Origin: DYFT01 sp041695085
Lineage (GTDB): Bacteria; Bacteroidota; Ignavibacteria; UBA10030
NCBI GenBank assembly: GCA_041695085.1
Contig: JBGFRO010000046.1
Location: forward strand, 1 to 64,000
Reading direction: 5' to 3'
Length of the DNA stretch: 64,000 bases
How positions within the stretch are numbered: position 1 is the first letter of the stretch; each line of letters begins with the position of its first letter. The position numbers were made by a program, and so were the translations under genes. A model generated the notes under the pieces. The model had not been told where the DNA came from. It ran no database searches and worked only from the letters and a program-made list of their open reading frames with translations. Positions 26,361 to 34,940 of the stretch are shown here, in pieces.

Positions 26361-27206
26361 TCACTGGATGACATACGGTACCCCCCAGAAACTCGTCGAG
26401 ACCGGAGCATCCAAATCGCACAACGTCTGACGGTCGATCGCTTCAACCACTGCATGAAATACACCCGGTCTTGCCTGTGCACGAACAGTATTTTCATATG
26501 TATGGATGTAGCGGTTACCCGAACGATTCTCAGACTTGAGCGGCAAGAGTGTCCGTTGTCCCCATTTCCCTTTGTATCCGGAACGGAGCACCACCATCGT
26601 GGGCTCAATATCCTCGGACTTCAATTTCACTGCTACGTCAACGTCCGTTTCACCCTCCACTCTGGCGATTCGCGGATCATCTTGACCAAATGGCCAGATG
26701 TTTTCATTTGGCGATTTCAAGGATATTGTTTCTCCAGAAACTGCACGAAGAGTCAATTCATCTATCGAAAGCACCCGATCCGGCGTCCCACCTTTCACTA
26801 ACGAGACTGCATGCAATTTCCAGTTCTTTGAAGCATCTTTTGTTCGGCCAATCCTCAAAAATCGTGCTTTGCGAACGCTCTGCTCTGTAAACGGCTTTTC
26901 GATGATAGCGTGTCTCATTCTCGTACTGAGTTGATAGGGGGCAGAGATCTTCAGCACTCCCTCGATACTCCGTGTAATCGTTGCAATAGCACACTCCTCG
27001 CTTGGCTCATCGAAAAGGACGGACTTTGTAACGTTACGTATGACTCTTCCCCATCTTAGTGGAAACCCGCGTTCCCCGACCTTCGTCGAGCCTCCAACAT
27101 AGTCCGTCGCATACGCATCCCCATCGTCTAACGGCATCACATCGCTATTGAGCAACGCATTTCCCTCGATGAATAATTCGAGATACGCTTGTTCTTTCGG
27201 AGTCAT
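26361..27206 (-). CDS. Unknown protein behind a sigma54-like promoter
   Basis: A 281-residue protein with no recognised domain and no signal peptide. Sequence is mixed alpha/beta, with segments such as FPLRWGRVIRNVTKSVLFDE and VEGETDVDVAVKLKSEDIEP that look like beta-sandwich strands. The final third includes SGYKGKWGQRTLLPLKSENR and a C-terminal FWGVPYVIQ. It is preceded by a sigma54-like promoter (27256-27273) with its start codon about 40 bases from the expected transcription start, and the neighbouring gene upstream encodes a sigma54 activator. It is therefore the best candidate target of that activator. Location in the cell is unclear. Confidence 0.6.
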   Translation of the reverse strand: MTPKEQAYLELFIEGNALLNSDVMPLDDGDAYATDYVGGSTKVGERGFPLRWGRVIRNVTKSVLFDEPSEECAIATITRSIEGVLKISAPYQLSTRMRHAIIEKPFTEQSVRKARFLRIGRTKDASKNWKLHAVSLVKGGTPDRVLSIDELTLRAVSGETISLKSPNENIWPFGQDDPRIARVEGETDVDVAVKLKSEDIEPTMVVLRSGYKGKWGQRTLLPLKSENRSGNRYIHTYENTVRAQARPGVFHAVVEAIDRQTLCDLDAPVSTSFWGVPYVIQ

Positions 27207-27255
27207 AAGCCCGTCCCCCCTAAGTAAGTGTCGTTACTCCCCTTTGAACAAATCT

Positions 27256-27273
27256 TCCAATTCCTGTGCCAGG
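27256..27273 (-). promoter_or_regulatory. Sigma54-like (-24/-12) promoter
   Basis: Read on the minus strand: CTGGCACAGGAATTGGA. This fits the sigma54 consensus YTGGCACGRNNNTTGCW in all but two positions; the -24 GG is intact but the -12 GC is GG. The spacing is correct. It lies 50 bases before the start codon of the unknown gene. Confidence 0.5.
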
Positions 27274-27359
27274 ACCGATCTCTAAGGCGGAAAAAGTCTT
27301 TGATCTAATCCTTTACATTTCAATAACTTACTGGGTGAGTTTCGGAAGGATGAATTTCC

Positions 27360-27422
27360 CTCACGACGGAAATGCCGGAATTTCAACAGAGAAGCGCCGG
27401 AGTGTTCTCTCTCCGTCGTGAG
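27360..27422. promoter_or_regulatory. Inverted repeat, possible upstream activator site
   Basis: CTCACGACGGA (27360-27370) and TCCGTCGTGAG (27412-27422) are perfect 11-bp inverted arms. Their centre lies about 145 bases upstream of the start expected from the sigma54-like promoter, a normal distance for an enhancer. A binding site for the CHASE2 activator is inferred. The 294-base gap around it (27207-27500) has no gene. Confidence 0.5.
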
Positions 27423-27500
27423 ATGAAGTAAAAATGACAGAGATGGGAGACACTGAGATGCGCCTTAGAGGAATTTATCGAATGACTGGAGGCAACACAA

Positions 27501-30134
27501 CTACGGTTGAGGAGTCCACTTCCCGTCGAGATAGGCACGAATCACCTCGTCGAGAATCATATGGTAACGCTGAGGAAGGTTTTTGTATTTAGCACGAAGC
27601 GTCGGCTTCAACTCGTCGAACGGGGTCCCAACTCGGAGACCGTCAACAACATTTTTGAGATATTCCTGGAGCTTTTTCGATACCCGGTCATGAACTTCGC
27701 TATCAGTAGACTCGGAAATTGCCACGGCAGCACGTGCAAGATCCCATGAGCTCTCGAAGAAATAACGGAAGCAGATTCCGCGGAAGTATTCCGCGACTGT
27801 CCCGCGATTCAGCCCTCCCAACTCTTCCGCGGTTTCCGAAATCGAACTTCGTGAAAACCTTTTTGCGCGAAGAGTTTCGAGAATTTGATCCTCGATATCG
27901 ACTTTCCCCTTGAGGGTGGCAGAAATCTGTTCCGGCAGATCTTTGAGTTGAATGAGTGTTCGATTCTCCGATCGTGCCAGAATAGCGGCTCGTTTCATGC
28001 TCCCCTCAAGTTCACGAACGTTACCGGGCCACTCATATTGAAGCAAGGCATCTACGACAGTGGCCGAGAGCGCACATCCGGGGTCCTCTTTTTTGAGGAA
28101 ATATTCCGCGAGGATGGGGATATCCCCTTTTCTTTCCCGCAGCGAGGGTAACTGGACCGTGAAGATGTTCAAACGATAATACAAATCTTCGCGGAATTTC
28201 TTCTGTGCTATCAGTTCCGCGAGATTTTTGTTCGTCGCGGCAATGATGCGCGCATCGGTGCGGAGGGTGACGGTTGATCCGACCCTCTCAAATTCTCCCG
28301 ATTGCACGACGCGCAGCAGTTTTACCTGAAATGCCTCGCTCGTTTCCGCAATCTCGTCGAGAAAGATCGTCCCTCCGTTTGCATACTCGAATCTCCCAAT
28401 CTTTTCCTTGATTGCACCGGTGAAGGCGCCCCGCTCGTGGCCGAACAATTCACTCTCCAGCAGCGTCTCTGTCAATGCGCCACAATTGACGGCCACGAAT
28501 TGCCCGTTTCGTCTCGTGCTCAAATTGTGAATCGCCCGCGCAACAAGCTCCTTGCCGGTTCCACTCTCACCGAGGATCAGGACATTAGCATTGCTTGCCG
28601 CGATCTTTCGTATCAGTTCCACGACGGCGCTCATCTTGCCGGCTGACTCGTAGATCAATCCTTCAAACTCAGCTTTCCCGTCTTCTTGCGCCGCTGCCGG
28701 CAGTTCGAAACGGACGAGATCGCTCACTTTTGCCGAGAGCGACCGAATTTCCTCTTTGTATTTTCTGATTTCGTTCGTCAACTCGATGCCTCGAACGTCC
28801 GGGTCCCCCGCGGCACGCTCGTCAAGCAGTTCGCGCTCAAGCAATTGAAGCTTCAGCTCACGGGAACGCAGTTCACTTTCGATTCGCTCTTTGTCCGATT
28901 CAAGCTGACCTACTTTTCGTTGCGCTTTTCTCGACTCATAAAAAACGATTCCGGCCATAGAAATCAGGTACGCAATAAGTGGAGCGGCGATCGGCACAAT
29001 CACAAGGGCGTAGACAAAGAGAAGATGCGCACCGAGACTGTACACAACGAGCAGGACCAGCGTCCCAATAATACTTGAGAGATATCCATATCTCCTCAGC
29101 AGAAGAAGCGACACGGCGACGAGAGCGAGAGAGATCGCGAGCATACCCGCCCCACCGACGCTTCGGAGAAACCGATCATTCACTGCATTGTCGATAAAGG
29201 TAGCGTGAACACCGACAGAAGGGATACGATCGTCAAACGGGGAGGGAACGAAGACGCTCCGCCCTTCACCGATAATTCCAACCAGGATCATTTTGCCTTT
29301 CAAGGAAGAAAGAAGAGGAGACGGTTGAAGTCCCATCCGTTGATGTTCGAACGAGCGGAGCACCTCCACAGCACGATAGCGAGTGAACGACTGAAGGGGA
29401 CCAGTGTAGTTTAACAGAACGCGCCCCTCGGAATCGACAGGAATTGTTACGTCCCGCTCGTTCCCCCGCATTCGCAGAACCGATCCGTCCCACGTGACGG
29501 AGGATCGTTCCAGCTTTCTGGCGACCCGCAGTACTTCGATGGCAAGAGCCGGCACGCCGCGATCTTGAAAATTGATCATTGGCGCTACCGACCCCGTCGG
29601 TCGATCGGGAACATGGGCGTGCCCAAGACCCGCGGCAGCGCGTTCAAGTTCGGGATACGGTAACTGAAGTCCACTCCCCACCATCGCACCGTCAGATTTC
29701 GGGAGATACGCAAAAGGAGGGGGGACTTCTTCATTCGACTCGACAGAACCGTTGAGAGAGCGAAAGTATGTTGCCAGGACCACACATCCTGCGTTTTTCG
29801 CTGTGAGAGCGAGCAGATGATCGTGTTCCGGAAATTGAAGATTATGCTCTCCGAAGACGATGTCGAATCCGATGGAGGCTACTTCGCTCTTCGAAAGCAC
29901 ATCGATGAGAAGCGCATAGTAGTTACGTGTCAACGGCCATCCACCGAGTGAGGCGATATCGTCGTTGTCGAAATAGAGGATGACGATGTTTGTATCGGCC
30001 GGCACCGGTCCGCGAAGTTGATAGCGCGCAGCAAGAAGCTGATCTTCGAATCCCTCGAGAGGAGCTTGAAGAACAACAAGTGTGAGCGCAACACCGACGA
30101 GAAATGCCGACGCGAGAATTGTCCTGTTGTTCAT
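27501..30134 (-). CDS. CHASE2-sensor sigma54-dependent activator
   Basis: An 877-residue membrane-bound transcription activator. An N-terminal helix is followed by a CHASE2 extracytoplasmic sensor (about 25-315, with FEDQLLAARYQLRGPVPADT and VILYFDNDDIASLGGWPLTR), then three transmembrane helices (about 325-400) and a coiled coil (about 405-480). The AAA+ domain has Walker A GESGTGKE (Lys528), the sigma54-contacting GAFTGA loop (569-574), Walker B GGTIFLDE and the R-finger region REDLYYRLN. The C-terminus is helical (RFSRSSISETAEELGGLNRG) and may contain a helix-turn-helix, but it is not a clear Fis type. Membrane-tethered activators with CHASE2 input are rare. Gene order and a sigma54-like promoter upstream of the next gene suggest a dedicated regulator. 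Confidence 0.85.
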   Translation of the reverse strand: MNNRTILASAFLVGVALTLVVLQAPLEGFEDQLLAARYQLRGPVPADTNIVILYFDNDDIASLGGWPLTRNYYALLIDVLSKSEVASIGFDIVFGEHNLQFPEHDHLLALTAKNAGCVVLATYFRSLNGSVESNEEVPPPFAYLPKSDGAMVGSGLQLPYPELERAAAGLGHAHVPDRPTGSVAPMINFQDRGVPALAIEVLRVARKLERSSVTWDGSVLRMRGNERDVTIPVDSEGRVLLNYTGPLQSFTRYRAVEVLRSFEHQRMGLQPSPLLSSLKGKMILVGIIGEGRSVFVPSPFDDRIPSVGVHATFIDNAVNDRFLRSVGGAGMLAISLALVAVSLLLLRRYGYLSSIIGTLVLLVVYSLGAHLLFVYALVIVPIAAPLIAYLISMAGIVFYESRKAQRKVGQLESDKERIESELRSRELKLQLLERELLDERAAGDPDVRGIELTNEIRKYKEEIRSLSAKVSDLVRFELPAAAQEDGKAEFEGLIYESAGKMSAVVELIRKIAASNANVLILGESGTGKELVARAIHNLSTRRNGQFVAVNCGALTETLLESELFGHERGAFTGAIKEKIGRFEYANGGTIFLDEIAETSEAFQVKLLRVVQSGEFERVGSTVTLRTDARIIAATNKNLAELIAQKKFREDLYYRLNIFTVQLPSLRERKGDIPILAEYFLKKEDPGCALSATVVDALLQYEWPGNVRELEGSMKRAAILARSENRTLIQLKDLPEQISATLKGKVDIEDQILETLRAKRFSRSSISETAEELGGLNRGTVAEYFRGICFRYFFESSWDLARAAVAISESTDSEVHDRVSKKLQEYLKNVVDGLRVGTPFDELKPTLRAKYKNLPQRYHMILDEVIRAYLDGKWTPQP

Positions 30135-30263
30135 CGAACGTGATTCAGTGAGATCGTTTCGACCAGTGGACCGGATGCGTTAAGGGACAGGCCAGTGTGA
30201 AGGGTCGGCGTGCGGTTCCGCACGAAGTCCCCTGCCGCCCCACAGGTTGCTTCGTGACGATGC

Positions 30264-30340
30264 TGGTGACCCCGCCCAGAATCGAACTGGGAACCTACAG
30301 CTTAGAAGGCTGTTGCTCTATCCAATTGAGCTACGGGGTC
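30264..30340 (-). tRNA. tRNA-Arg (anticodon TCT)
   Basis: On the minus strand GACCCCG pairs with CGGGGTC at the acceptor stem. The anticodon arm ACAGC-CTTCTAA-GCTGT places TCT at positions 34-36, and the T-arm contains GGTTCGATT-like sequence (AGTTCGATTC). The 3' CCA is encoded. The gene reads AGA codons. Confidence 0.95.
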
Positions 30341-30846
30341 AAACACCTTCTCAAAAACCCTTCTTCTAATTAATCAAGCCGACAGATGCCCTTCAAGTAC
30401 GTTTGCTGCATACGCGTCTTCGCACCTGAGCTGAGTCAGACGATTCGCCTGTCGAGTCTATCACCATCCGAACTGTCCCACAGCTTCTGAAACGGCTCCA
30501 AGATACGAAAGTTCGAGAGGGAAGGCAAGGTTGGGAGTGACTCTGATTCGTGAGGCGAAACAGATGCGTAATGCTCGCATCCTTGCAGCGCTTGCATTGA
30601 ACGATCTGAAGGTGGAAGTTGAGTTACTCGTAAAGTATATTGTCGCATGAAATGAATCGAACTCGGAAGGCAGTACGTTTCCAGCGACACTATCTTCGCC
30701 CGCATTTTCCGGTAAGAACGAACATCTCCGAACGGCTTGAACAGCTTTATCCTCTTGCTTCATTTTGGCATCGATCCTCGACGACCGGATCCATTCGATC
30801 ATCGACTTGAAAAGCTCTTGACAAAGCTTCGCTCGCTACCTCGATC
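30341..30846. other. Intergenic stretch without a convincing gene
   Basis: These 506 bases lie between tRNA-Arg (-) and the Gfo/Idh/MocA gene (+). Short open frames exist on both strands (for example 30461-30802 minus), but they lack a family match, a ribosome-binding site and a sensible start. No hairpin terminator or repeat was seen. The promoter of the oxidoreductase gene presumably lies in the last 150 bases. Confidence 0.5.
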
Positions 30847-31845
30847 ATGCACAGAATCCGTTACGGTATCATCGGCTTTGGGGGATTTGCAGAGAAAGCC
30901 ATCGCTCCCGCTTTTCAAGCATCGGCTAATTCTGAACTGGTCGCCATTCAAAAACGCTCTGCCGAGGAAGCCCGAGTAAAAGCGCGAGAGTTCAGCATAC
31001 GGTTGAGCTTTTCACGCGTTGAGGAACTTGTCGCTCATCCGGATATCGACGCGGTGTTCATCGCCTCCGCGAATTCTCTTCATCATCCGCAGACGCTCGC
31101 CGCAGCACGCGCGGGCAAACATGTGCTCGTCGAAAAACCGATGGCGATGAATGTGAAGGAATGCGAGGAGATGATTGAAGCATGCCGGAGTGCCGGCGTT
31201 CAGCTGATGGTCGGTCATATGATCCGCTTCTCAACGGCCATACGGCGTGTGCGGGAGTTGATTTCGTCGGGCGCGCTCGGAAGAATCACCTTTGCCCGCG
31301 CCGATTTCTTCTATGATGCCCGATTGACAAAACGAAACTGGTTGTTCGATCGAAGGATAGCAGGGGGAGGTCCTGTCTTCGATGTCGGTGTGCATTGTCT
31401 GGACACGCTTCGGTTTGTGCTGAACGACGAAGTGGCGTCAGCTGCGGGACACCTCTTTCCGGCACCAACTGCAACGGCGACGGAGGCGACGGCGAGCATT
31501 TCGCTCCAGTTCAGAAGCGGCATTCCAGCCTCCGTGTATTGTTCATTCGAAGCTCCCACCCGCCGTTCGTTCCTCGAAATCATCGGTATGGAAGGCATGC
31601 TTTCCGTCGCGGACTTCACGTTGGGTGATCGTACGACCACGCTGACGCTGGCGAGACGAATCGACGGTAACCGCGTGGAGACGGCGCGCGAGGAAATCGC
31701 CGTCCCCAATCTCTATATCGAAGAAATCACACACTTCTCCAATTGCATTCTTGAGAATCGCGAACCGTTAGTCCCGGGCCAGGTCGGTTTGGAAAACCAG
31801 CGCGTGCTCGATGCGATTATCAGCGGCGTGATTTACCGGTCTTGA
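30847..31845 (+). CDS. Gfo/Idh/MocA-family NAD(P)-dependent oxidoreductase
   Basis: A 332-residue cytoplasmic enzyme. The N-terminal Rossmann fold begins with YGIIGFGGFAEKAIAPAF and the family motif EKPMA is at HVLVEKPMAMN (Lys in the conserved EKP). The C-terminal substrate domain has FDVGVHCLDTLRFVL, including the conserved Asp and His of the catalytic region. The family oxidises or reduces sugars, inositols and related compounds. The substrate is not known. No neighbouring sugar genes point to one. Confidence 0.88.
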   Translation: MHRIRYGIIGFGGFAEKAIAPAFQASANSELVAIQKRSAEEARVKAREFSIRLSFSRVEELVAHPDIDAVFIASANSLHHPQTLAAARAGKHVLVEKPMAMNVKECEEMIEACRSAGVQLMVGHMIRFSTAIRRVRELISSGALGRITFARADFFYDARLTKRNWLFDRRIAGGGPVFDVGVHCLDTLRFVLNDEVASAAGHLFPAPTATATEATASISLQFRSGIPASVYCSFEAPTRRSFLEIIGMEGMLSVADFTLGDRTTTLTLARRIDGNRVETAREEIAVPNLYIEEITHFSNCILENREPLVPGQVGLENQRVLDAIISGVIYRS

Positions 31846-31914
31846 GTTCCGCAACCTTTGTCCCCTCACCTCGTAATGCAAGATGGTTCAACGCCTTCAG
31901 AAAGGAATCGTGGC

Positions 31915-32370
31915 ATGGCTAAACGATTGTACCGTTCCCGCAAGGACAGCATCATCGCCGGTGTGGCCGGTGGCATTGGCGAATACCTCGAGATTGATCC
32001 TGTCCTCATTCGCATCGCGTTCGTCGTGAGCGCCTTCGCCGGTGGCTTCGGCATTCTCATCTATATTATCGCATGGATCATCATGCCGGAAGCTCCCCGC
32101 ACAACACCCCCGGAGCCGAACCCCCCGTCTCAGGCAGACCAGCCGGTAGGAGCCACGACTGCCTCACCACTTCCCTCTCCTCCCACACCCGAACCTCCTG
32201 CGTCCCCTTCGCGGAACAGCGTAGTCGGAGGGTTGGTGCTGATTTCCCTGGGCGCATTTTTTCTCGCAGACAATTTTTTCCCAGGCTTCGACATCTTTGA
32301 TTATTGGCCCCTTATTCTCATAGCCATCGGTGCGGGTATATTGTACCGCGCCGCACGACCGAGCGCATAA
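31915..32370 (+). CDS. PspC-domain membrane protein
   Basis: A 151-residue membrane protein. The PspC domain is at the start (KRLYRSRKDSIIAGVAGGIG, then IRIAFVVSAFAGGFGILIYI, with IAWIIMPE). After a Pro-rich linker (PPEPNPPSQADQP) come two further hydrophobic segments (VVGGLVLISLGAFFLADNFF) of the LiaI/LiaF type. The ATG at 31915 is used because it opens the PspC domain behind AAAGGAAT; an in-frame upstream start adds only nonconserved residues. The next gene, 9 bases away, encodes a LiaF-like protein. PspC-LiaF pairs are linked to envelope stress. Confidence 0.85.
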   Translation: MAKRLYRSRKDSIIAGVAGGIGEYLEIDPVLIRIAFVVSAFAGGFGILIYIIAWIIMPEAPRTTPPEPNPPSQADQPVGATTASPLPSPPTPEPPASPSRNSVVGGLVLISLGAFFLADNFFPGFDIFDYWPLILIAIGAGILYRAARPSA

Positions 32371-32379
32371 GGAGGATCT

Positions 32380-33279
32380 ATGAAAATCGGGTCGATCTTT
32401 TGGGGAACGCTCTTCATCGTCGTTGGTGGATTATTCCTGGTAGATAACCTCGGCATCCTCGACGTTCATTGGTGGACCGTCTTCAAATTTTGGCCTCTTG
32501 TTTTGATCTTCTGGGGACTCGCAGCGATTTTCGGCAAGCAGCCGATGCGTTGGTATGCTATTCTGTTGATCGTTGTTCTTGTCCTCGTGATGTTCGTTGT
32601 AGCGGGAGCGTTCGAATGGATCGAGAGCGGAGGAGAATTCGATAGGTCAGAGGGAAGGACACAGACGTTTACAGAGCCGTACGACGGCATCTCCGAAAAG
32701 GCCGAGCTTCGGTTTCAGTCGGGAGCCGGCAAGTTCACGATTCAAGGCACAAGCGACCAACTCATCGATGTATCAACACAGACGACGTTTGGTCGCTATA
32801 TCCTCGATCACGAGCACTGGAGCGGCGGAGACCGGATCGAGCTCCGTTTCAGCGGAAAGTCGCCGGCGTGGTTCTTGAGCGGAATGAGGAACCGAGCAGA
32901 GATTCGACTTCATCCCAATCCGACGTGGGATCTTGATATCGACATCGGCGCAGCCTCACTCGATGCTGACTTGACGCCGTTCAAGATTGATGAAGTGACG
33001 ATTGACGGAGGTGCTGCCTCCTACAAGATTAAGTTGGGAGATCGCTCAGACGAAGCGCGTCTCCACATCCGCACCGGCGCTTCGTCTGTCGACATCGAAG
33101 TTCCACAAACTGTCGGATGCGAGTTGAATATCATCGCTCCCCTTTCGGGTAAGACATTTCATGGATTCGAGAAGGTAGGAAAGAGAGTTTATCAAACGGA
33201 AGGATTTGAAGAGGCAACGAAGAAAATCTACATCGATATCGAGGCGGGAGTGTCGAGTTTCCGCGTGGAGCGATACTGA
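32380..33279 (+). CDS. LiaF-like transmembrane envelope protein
   Basis: A 299-residue protein. The N-terminal third has four transmembrane helices in the LiaI/LiaF (DUF5668) layout (GSIFWGTLFIVVGGLFLVDN, then WPLVLIFWGLAAIF). The C-terminal two-thirds are a regular beta-sheet stack (ELRFQSGAGKFTIQG, LDIDIGAASLDADLT, VTIDGGAASYKIKLG and ARLHIRTGASSVDIEVP), as in the DUF2154/DUF4097 families. It has a strong TAAGGAGG site. It is co-transcribed with the PspC gene. A role in sensing or buffering envelope stress is inferred from these families. Confidence 0.82.
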   Translation: MKIGSIFWGTLFIVVGGLFLVDNLGILDVHWWTVFKFWPLVLIFWGLAAIFGKQPMRWYAILLIVVLVLVMFVVAGAFEWIESGGEFDRSEGRTQTFTEPYDGISEKAELRFQSGAGKFTIQGTSDQLIDVSTQTTFGRYILDHEHWSGGDRIELRFSGKSPAWFLSGMRNRAEIRLHPNPTWDLDIDIGAASLDADLTPFKIDEVTIDGGAASYKIKLGDRSDEARLHIRTGASSVDIEVPQTVGCELNIIAPLSGKTFHGFEKVGKRVYQTEGFEEATKKIYIDIEAGVSSFRVERY

Positions 33280-33399
33280 ACCGCACTCTCACCCCTTGCA
33301 TTTGCAAAACGCAATGCATCATCCCTGCTTTTCTCTTTCTCCTTGTTGAGCAAAACTCAACAAGATGAGAGCCACCCCTCGTCCGCTTCCTCATTCAGA

Positions 33400-33621
33400 T
33401 CAGAACTGCCCGCAGCATCGGGGTGGCACGATGGTGTTGTTCTGATCGCGACACACCTGCGCCTTGCTATCCCAGGTTTTCGGACCTATGCCACAATCGG
33501 CATCCGAGGCGGGATTGTCATCCGGCTCACAAGAAGCATTGAGAATGACCGTCACACCAAAAAAAAGAAGAAAAAGGAGGGTCGAGATGGATTTTTTCAG
33601 TTTCATTCTATCAACAGGCAT
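33400..33621 (-). CDS. Small Cys-rich lipoprotein
   Basis: A 73-residue protein. The segment MKLKKSISTLLFLLFFGVTV with ILNASC is a lipoprotein signal, and the mature part is short with five further Cys (DADCGIGPKTWDSKAQVC, then PPRCCGQF). The ATG at 33621 has GGGAG eight bases upstream; the ATG at 33606 is an alternative start. The spacing C...W...C...CC looks like a small disulfide-stabilised surface or periplasmic domain. No family was recognised. Its codon use (poly-T runs coding Leu/Phe) is ordinary for a signal peptide. The gene stands alone between convergent neighbours. Confidence 0.6.
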   Translation of the reverse strand: MPVDRMKLKKSISTLLFLLFFGVTVILNASCEPDDNPASDADCGIGPKTWDSKAQVCRDQNNTIVPPRCCGQF

Positions 33622-33741
33622 GTGGAATGCTCCCGTTATGGTGTATAATGATGAACCAACGTACGAATCTTCCCCTACCATTGCAAATCATTAGGCACTA
33701 AACATCCGCGAGCGTTGCGTTGTAGAACAACTATCAGAAGC

Positions 33742-34788
33742 CTATACATCGAGTTGACGGAGGAGTGCATTGTGGACCCGCTCAACCGAGATGTCCATCA
33801 TACATCGAAAATGCTCTTCCGGACAAGCGGGGCGACCAATGTGGGAACACGGACGGCACGATAGTCCTTCCTCCTCGAGCACAGTCGCCTGAGCACGATA
33901 GGGGTAGAAACCGAATTCCCGCACAGTTGAACCGAAGAGGGCAACGATCTTTCTTTGCATCGCCGACGCCATGTGCATAAGGCCCGAATCGTTCGTCACA
34001 ACAACGTCGCAATACTGCATCGCTGCGGCAGTTTCCAACAAACTGAGCTCACCGCTGAAGTCGGTCACCCTCTCCTTCTTCCCCTCACTCTGCACTTGCT
34101 GATGAATAAAAGAACACGACCCCCGATCCTCCAGACCGCCGAACAACAGCAATTTCGCGTCTACAGTGTGCAGCACTTTTGCTGCTAATTCTGCGTAACG
34201 CTCCCGCGGCCAACGCTTTGTGAAGTGCCGGGCGCCGGGACAGAGGCCAATGGTCTTTTCGAATCTGTGGAGTCGAAGCGCAGCAATCTTACCGGAAACG
34301 CCGAACAAGACCTCATCCGGAATGTGGAGTTCAAGTCCCTTTTCATCGTTTTCCACACCATATCTCTGCACCGCTTCGATGTAGCGCTCAGGAACGGGGA
34401 GTCCGTTCTTATACAAATTTTTCTTCAGTTTCACTAACGCCGTCCTCTGAACCAGGCGCTTGTTCACAACGGCCCGCTCAACGCCCCGCATGCTTCGAAG
34501 ATACTTGCTTCGCAGACTATCGTGGATGTCGACAATGAGGTCGTACGATTCCTCGCGAATTCTCCGCTTCAACTGTCGGAGCCCTTCAAAGCCGGTCTGA
34601 ACGTCGAACTCATAGGTGAAGTTCAGATTGTGATTATTTTTCACTAGCTCTGCATATTCTTTGCGCGTGACGAAATCGATCTGCCCCTTGGGAAACCTTC
34701 GGCGCAAAGCACGCAGCAACGGTGTGGCGAGGATGATATCACCGATGGAACTAAATCGGATTACGAGCGTTTTAGTTGATGCGTTCAT
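33742..34788 (-). CDS. Glycosyltransferase family 9 (heptosyltransferase-like)
   Basis: A 348-residue cytoplasmic enzyme of the LPS heptosyltransferase family (GT9). N-terminal VIRFSSIGDIILATPLLRAL is the family start. The C-terminal nucleotide-sugar region contains GLCPGARHFTKRWPRERYAE and the motif TNDSGLMHMASAM, then ALFGSTVREFGF. Family members add heptose or related sugars to the LPS core. It stands alone, so the acceptor is unknown. Start ATG at 34788 is the only good candidate. Confidence 0.88.
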   Translation of the reverse strand: MNASTKTLVIRFSSIGDIILATPLLRALRRRFPKGQIDFVTRKEYAELVKNNHNLNFTYEFDVQTGFEGLRQLKRRIREESYDLIVDIHDSLRSKYLRSMRGVERAVVNKRLVQRTALVKLKKNLYKNGLPVPERYIEAVQRYGVENDEKGLELHIPDEVLFGVSGKIAALRLHRFEKTIGLCPGARHFTKRWPRERYAELAAKVLHTVDAKLLLFGGLEDRGSCSFIHQQVQSEGKKERVTDFSGELSLLETAAAMQYCDVVVTNDSGLMHMASAMQRKIVALFGSTVREFGFYPYRAQATVLEEEGLSCRPCSHIGRPACPEEHFRCMMDISVERVHNALLRQLDV

Positions 34789-34940
34789 GCGGTGCGAAGG
34801 TAGTGTATTATCGGGGGAGATTCAACGAGCTCACCGCTCCGGTCGAAAGGTGAAGCGAACGATCGAGCGAAGCAGCTCTCCCCTTCGACGACATTGCATT
34901 CCTCCCCCACACCCCCTATATTCACAACAAAGGAGAACGC

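Noticed and set aside
30461..30802. Minus-strand open frame near tRNA-Arg
   Set aside because: No motif, no ribosome-binding site and unusual composition; a plus-strand frame in the same place (ending near 30650) is also unconvincing.
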